From Bacillota bacterium (lineage in GTDB: Bacteria; Bacillota; Clostridia; Lachnospirales; Lachnospiraceae), in NCBI GenBank assembly GCA_023392535.1, contig JAEVYY010000009.1:248001-312000 (forward strand): a stretch of DNA of 64,000 nucleotides. The letters run 5' to 3'. Position numbers and translations under genes: made by a program. The notes beneath the pieces were generated by a model. It saw only the letters and a list, made by a program, of their open reading frames with translations. It had not been told where the DNA came from and did no database searches. Positions 62,124 through 64,000 of this stretch are shown here, in pieces (positions within the stretch are counted from its first letter, which is position 1; each line of letters starts with the position of its first letter).

Positions 62124-62862
62124 TTTCTTCATCCTCAATGTATTCCATGCCGTGTGCCGTTATTTTTATAGCTTCTAACACTTCTTGTACGGTATAGTCT
62201 GATTCCTGAACAAATTCTTCTATAGTAATCTTTCTACCGATATTTTCAGCCATTTCTTTCGACAAATCTGCAATCTTGTTAATTTTTCCTACCATTTTTT
62301 TATCTTCGTCATCCGATTCCTGATACTCATTTATATGCTTTTCCATAGCATCCATTACTATTTTTATTAAGATTCCTTCTGCTTCTTTTACATCTTCTGC
62401 ACATTCCAGCATCTTAACACCCAACGTAAGCGCAACATTTCCCTCACCGATCAAGTCCTCCACCAAGACTCCCTGTCCTGCATATAATTTTGATATTTCC
62501 ACTACTTCCGGTAAATAAGCTACTATTAATTTCTCTTGTGCCTGTACATTACCCTTCATAGCAAGCTTCATAATATCTTCTCTCTGTTCCTTAGTACACT
62601 GTTCCAGTAACTTCAATTCCAAAAGATAGATGTCCAAATAATGAACATCCTCTTCCGTCAGATATTCTTCCGGATCCACAAGATGATTAATGCCTATTTT
62701 GTTTTGTTTTAGATACTCCTTGATTAGATCCAATTGTCCATTATCCAGTAGTATGTCATTAAAAAATTCCTTGATCTGATCTTCTGATACAACATTGCCC
62801 TGTGATCTTGCAAGTTTAACTAAGTCATGTAACGCCGCTGCAAATGCTTTTTCTTTTTCCAC
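62107..62862 (-). CDS. Sigma-70-like protein lacking region 4
   Basis: A 251-residue protein with sigma features out of balance. Residues 5-30 (AALHDLVKLARSQGNVVSED) resemble region 1.1. About 100-135 (AQEKLIVAYLPEVVEISKLY, AGQGVLVEDLIGEGNVAL) match regions 1.2-2.2, the core-binding part. About 195-240 (DLSKEMAENIGRKITIEEFV) match region 3. The melting and -10 segment has lost its aromatic residues and region 4 is absent. It may bind RNA polymerase without directing promoter use. The start is GTG at 62862, with AGGAG in the preceding gene's last codons. Confidence 0.8.
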   Translation of the reverse strand: MEKEKAFAAALHDLVKLARSQGNVVSEDQIKEFFNDILLDNGQLDLIKEYLKQNKIGINHLVDPEEYLTEEDVHYLDIYLLELKLLEQCTKEQREDIMKLAMKGNVQAQEKLIVAYLPEVVEISKLYAGQGVLVEDLIGEGNVALTLGVKMLECAEDVKEAEGILIKIVMDAMEKHINEYQESDDEDKKMVGKINKIADLSKEMAENIGRKITIEEFVQESDYTVQEVLEAIKITAHGMEYIEDEENAMES

Positions 62863-62864
62863 TA

Positions 62865-63734
62865 TTACTGTCTCCTAACATGTTCGTGTGTGAATAAATG
62901 ATCCTGACAATATTCATAATTCCCATCACATTTAGAACAGAACCGGAATTCCAGATCCGGATGATCGAGCTCAGTGCGTCCACAAATCGCACACTTATGC
63001 TTCGTAATTCCCGTTGCTTTACGTACCTGCTTTTTATATACCGTTCTTCTGTGTATTTGTTTAGGCGACAAATGGTTTAAATTTCTGGTCAGTAAGAAAA
63101 ATACCACAAAACTCAATAGAGAAGCACCGATTACAAATTTCGTGATAAAACCACCGAAAACAAAACTATAAGCCAGCAGCACACCATCAATGATACCCAA
63201 CCATTTTACTTTGATCGGGATGATAAACATAAGTAAGACCTGTACCTCTGGAAAGGTTGCTGCAAATGCTAAAAAGATAGACATATTAATATAATACGTA
63301 CTGAACATCCTTCCCACAGAATAATAAATATCCGTTCCATAAGCCGACATATATTCTGCTCCTAATATACCTGTCTGCATACATAGATATAATAAAAAAC
63401 AACCCAACACGGTAAAAAGCATACCGGAAAAAATGTAAAGATTATAATAGAAAGTTCCCCATGTTCTCTCCAGACTGGTTCCGATCGAATAATAAAAGTA
63501 CAGCATAATAAGCGTAAATATATCAAAACTATCCGGCGGTACAAGAATCCATGTTACCACTCTCCAAATCTCACCATGTAAAATCCGATAGGGATTTAAA
63601 GATAGATAATTTATAAAGTCTGCATTGACAAAATTAATTGCATATCCAAAACCGTAGCAGATAATCAAACATAAAGACAGGTTCTGTATTGCATACCTGC
63701 CAAAATTTTTTTCAAATTTGTTCATGAAATTCAT
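62865..63734 (-). CDS. Rhomboid-like membrane protein with C-terminal zinc finger
   Basis: Six or so hydrophobic segments arranged as in rhomboids, with ILHGEIWRVVTWILVPPD (the rhomboid L1 'G-x-x-W-R' region) and GTSLERTWGTFYYNLYIFSG. The catalytic GxSG serine and the helix-6 histidine are not seen, so it should be a rhomboid pseudoprotease, comparable to derlins. The last 50 residues hold CAICGRTELDHPDLEFRFC...C, a zinc-binding finger. GGAGG precedes the ATG. It is the first gene of an operon with the sigma-like protein and the unknown protein; the stop lies 2 bases from the next start. Confidence 0.82.
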   Translation of the reverse strand: MNFMNKFEKNFGRYAIQNLSLCLIICYGFGYAINFVNADFINYLSLNPYRILHGEIWRVVTWILVPPDSFDIFTLIMLYFYYSIGTSLERTWGTFYYNLYIFSGMLFTVLGCFLLYLCMQTGILGAEYMSAYGTDIYYSVGRMFSTYYINMSIFLAFAATFPEVQVLLMFIIPIKVKWLGIIDGVLLAYSFVFGGFITKFVIGASLLSFVVFFLLTRNLNHLSPKQIHRRTVYKKQVRKATGITKHKCAICGRTELDHPDLEFRFCSKCDGNYEYCQDHLFTHEHVRRQ

Positions 63735-63864
63735 ATTTGTCCTCCAAATGTAATATCTAATAGCTAAATAATACCATTCCTTATTTTAAAAGTAAACTGA
63801 AGTGAATAGAATTAAGTAAAAGTTTTTCTTCATTTCATATTTATTTAATACATCATTTATAACT

Positions 63865-63899
63865 TGTTCGTTGCACTTTAGCGAACAGTGTCGTATAAT
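63865..63899 (+). promoter_or_regulatory. Promoter of the acyl-CoA dehydratase activase gene
   Basis: Near-consensus TTGCAC (63871-63876), 17-base spacer, TATAAT (63894-63899). The -35 lies between TGTTCG and CGAACA (63865-63870 and 63882-63887), an inverted repeat that could be an operator. Confidence 0.8.
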
Positions 63900-63945
63900 G
63901 TGTAAAGATTTCGAAAAACATATTAATAAGAAGAAAGGGCGAAAT

Positions 63946-64000
63946 ATGAGTACAAAAAACTATACTCTAGGGATTGATATTGGTTCTACTACAGTAAAAA
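63946..64000 (+). CDS. Acyl-CoA dehydratase activase, 5' end only
   Basis: Only 18 complete codons are in the window: MSTKNYTLGIDIGSTTVK. The IDIGSTTVK phosphate loop is that of the BadF/BcrD/HgdC ASKHA ATPases, which use ATP to drive an electron into 2-hydroxyacyl-CoA dehydratases. AGAAAGGGCG precedes the ATG. Other sugar-kinase-like ASKHA proteins share the loop, so the call is likely rather than certain. Confidence 0.7.
   Translation, partial: MSTKNYTLGIDIGSTTVK

Noticed and set aside
63865..63887. LexA (SOS) box before the activase gene
   Set aside because: The arms are TGTTCG then CGAACA, the reverse of the CGAAC-n4-GTTCG order of the Firmicutes LexA box, and the spacing is 11.

Overview
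The window looks like chromosome from an anaerobic, spore-forming-type Firmicute, most likely a Lachnospiraceae or related Clostridia. The DNA is A+T-rich. It carries the anaerobic (cobalt-early) cobalamin route, pyruvate:ferredoxin oxidoreductase, an A-type flavoprotein with rubredoxins, a 2-hydroxyacyl-CoA dehydratase activator start, and the usual scpA-scpB and era-recO neighbourhoods. Almost every gene is on the minus strand. No rRNA, tRNA, CRISPR array or insertion sequence was seen.

Region by region: 1-3.4 kb holds the edge of a cobalamin cluster (cbiF, cbiD, cbiL, cbiK). 3.5-14 kb is mixed accessory and housekeeping DNA: a serine hydrolase, two tandem RsiV-like lipoproteins, an AraC-EamA pair, fabV behind a FabT-like operator, a ComEC-like lipoprotein, a DeoR-YczE-TfoX operon, and a DUF3793-flavodoxin operon behind a metal-box-like dyad. 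36.8-54 kb is conserved core: scpB, scpA, a second D,D-carboxypeptidase, rpsU, alaS, rarD, glk, ogt-alkD, glyS, recO, a YqzL-like gene and era. 54-64 kb holds an M16C protease, a PucR regulator, an aminotransferase/alcohol dehydrogenase pair, a sigma-like/rhomboid-like operon and the start of an acyl-CoA dehydratase activase.

The main discovery is a 22,189-bp integrative element between 14630 and 36820. It splits a D-alanyl-D-alanine carboxypeptidase gene lying directly downstream of scpA-scpB. The N-terminal 264 codons lie at 37609-36819 and the remaining codons at 14634-14128. Joining the two at the shared GCAGG gives an uninterrupted 430-residue protein in the correct frame, with the expected family sequence across the junction. 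Joining the two element ends gives a 44-bp attP-like dyad: 21-bp arms with 15 matches around a CC centre, as expected for a large serine recombinase. Three serine recombinase genes and a small DUF6870-like gene sit at the left end.

The cargo is a coherent redox and oxygen-defence set: CcdA and a TlpA-like thioredoxin, PFOR, TrxA/TrxB, a flavin reductase-rubredoxin fusion, a CoA-disulfide reductase-rhodanese-TusA-DsrE fusion, rubredoxin and the flavodiiron protein FprA. A chemoreceptor, a two-component system and a membrane serine hydrolase accompany it. Promoters in the cargo carry what look like CRP/FNR-type, Rex-type and PerR-type sites. The element could be a permanent disruption or, by analogy with sporulation-time excision elements such as skin, a reversible one. 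The sequence shows that precise excision would restore the gene; it does not show whether excision happens.
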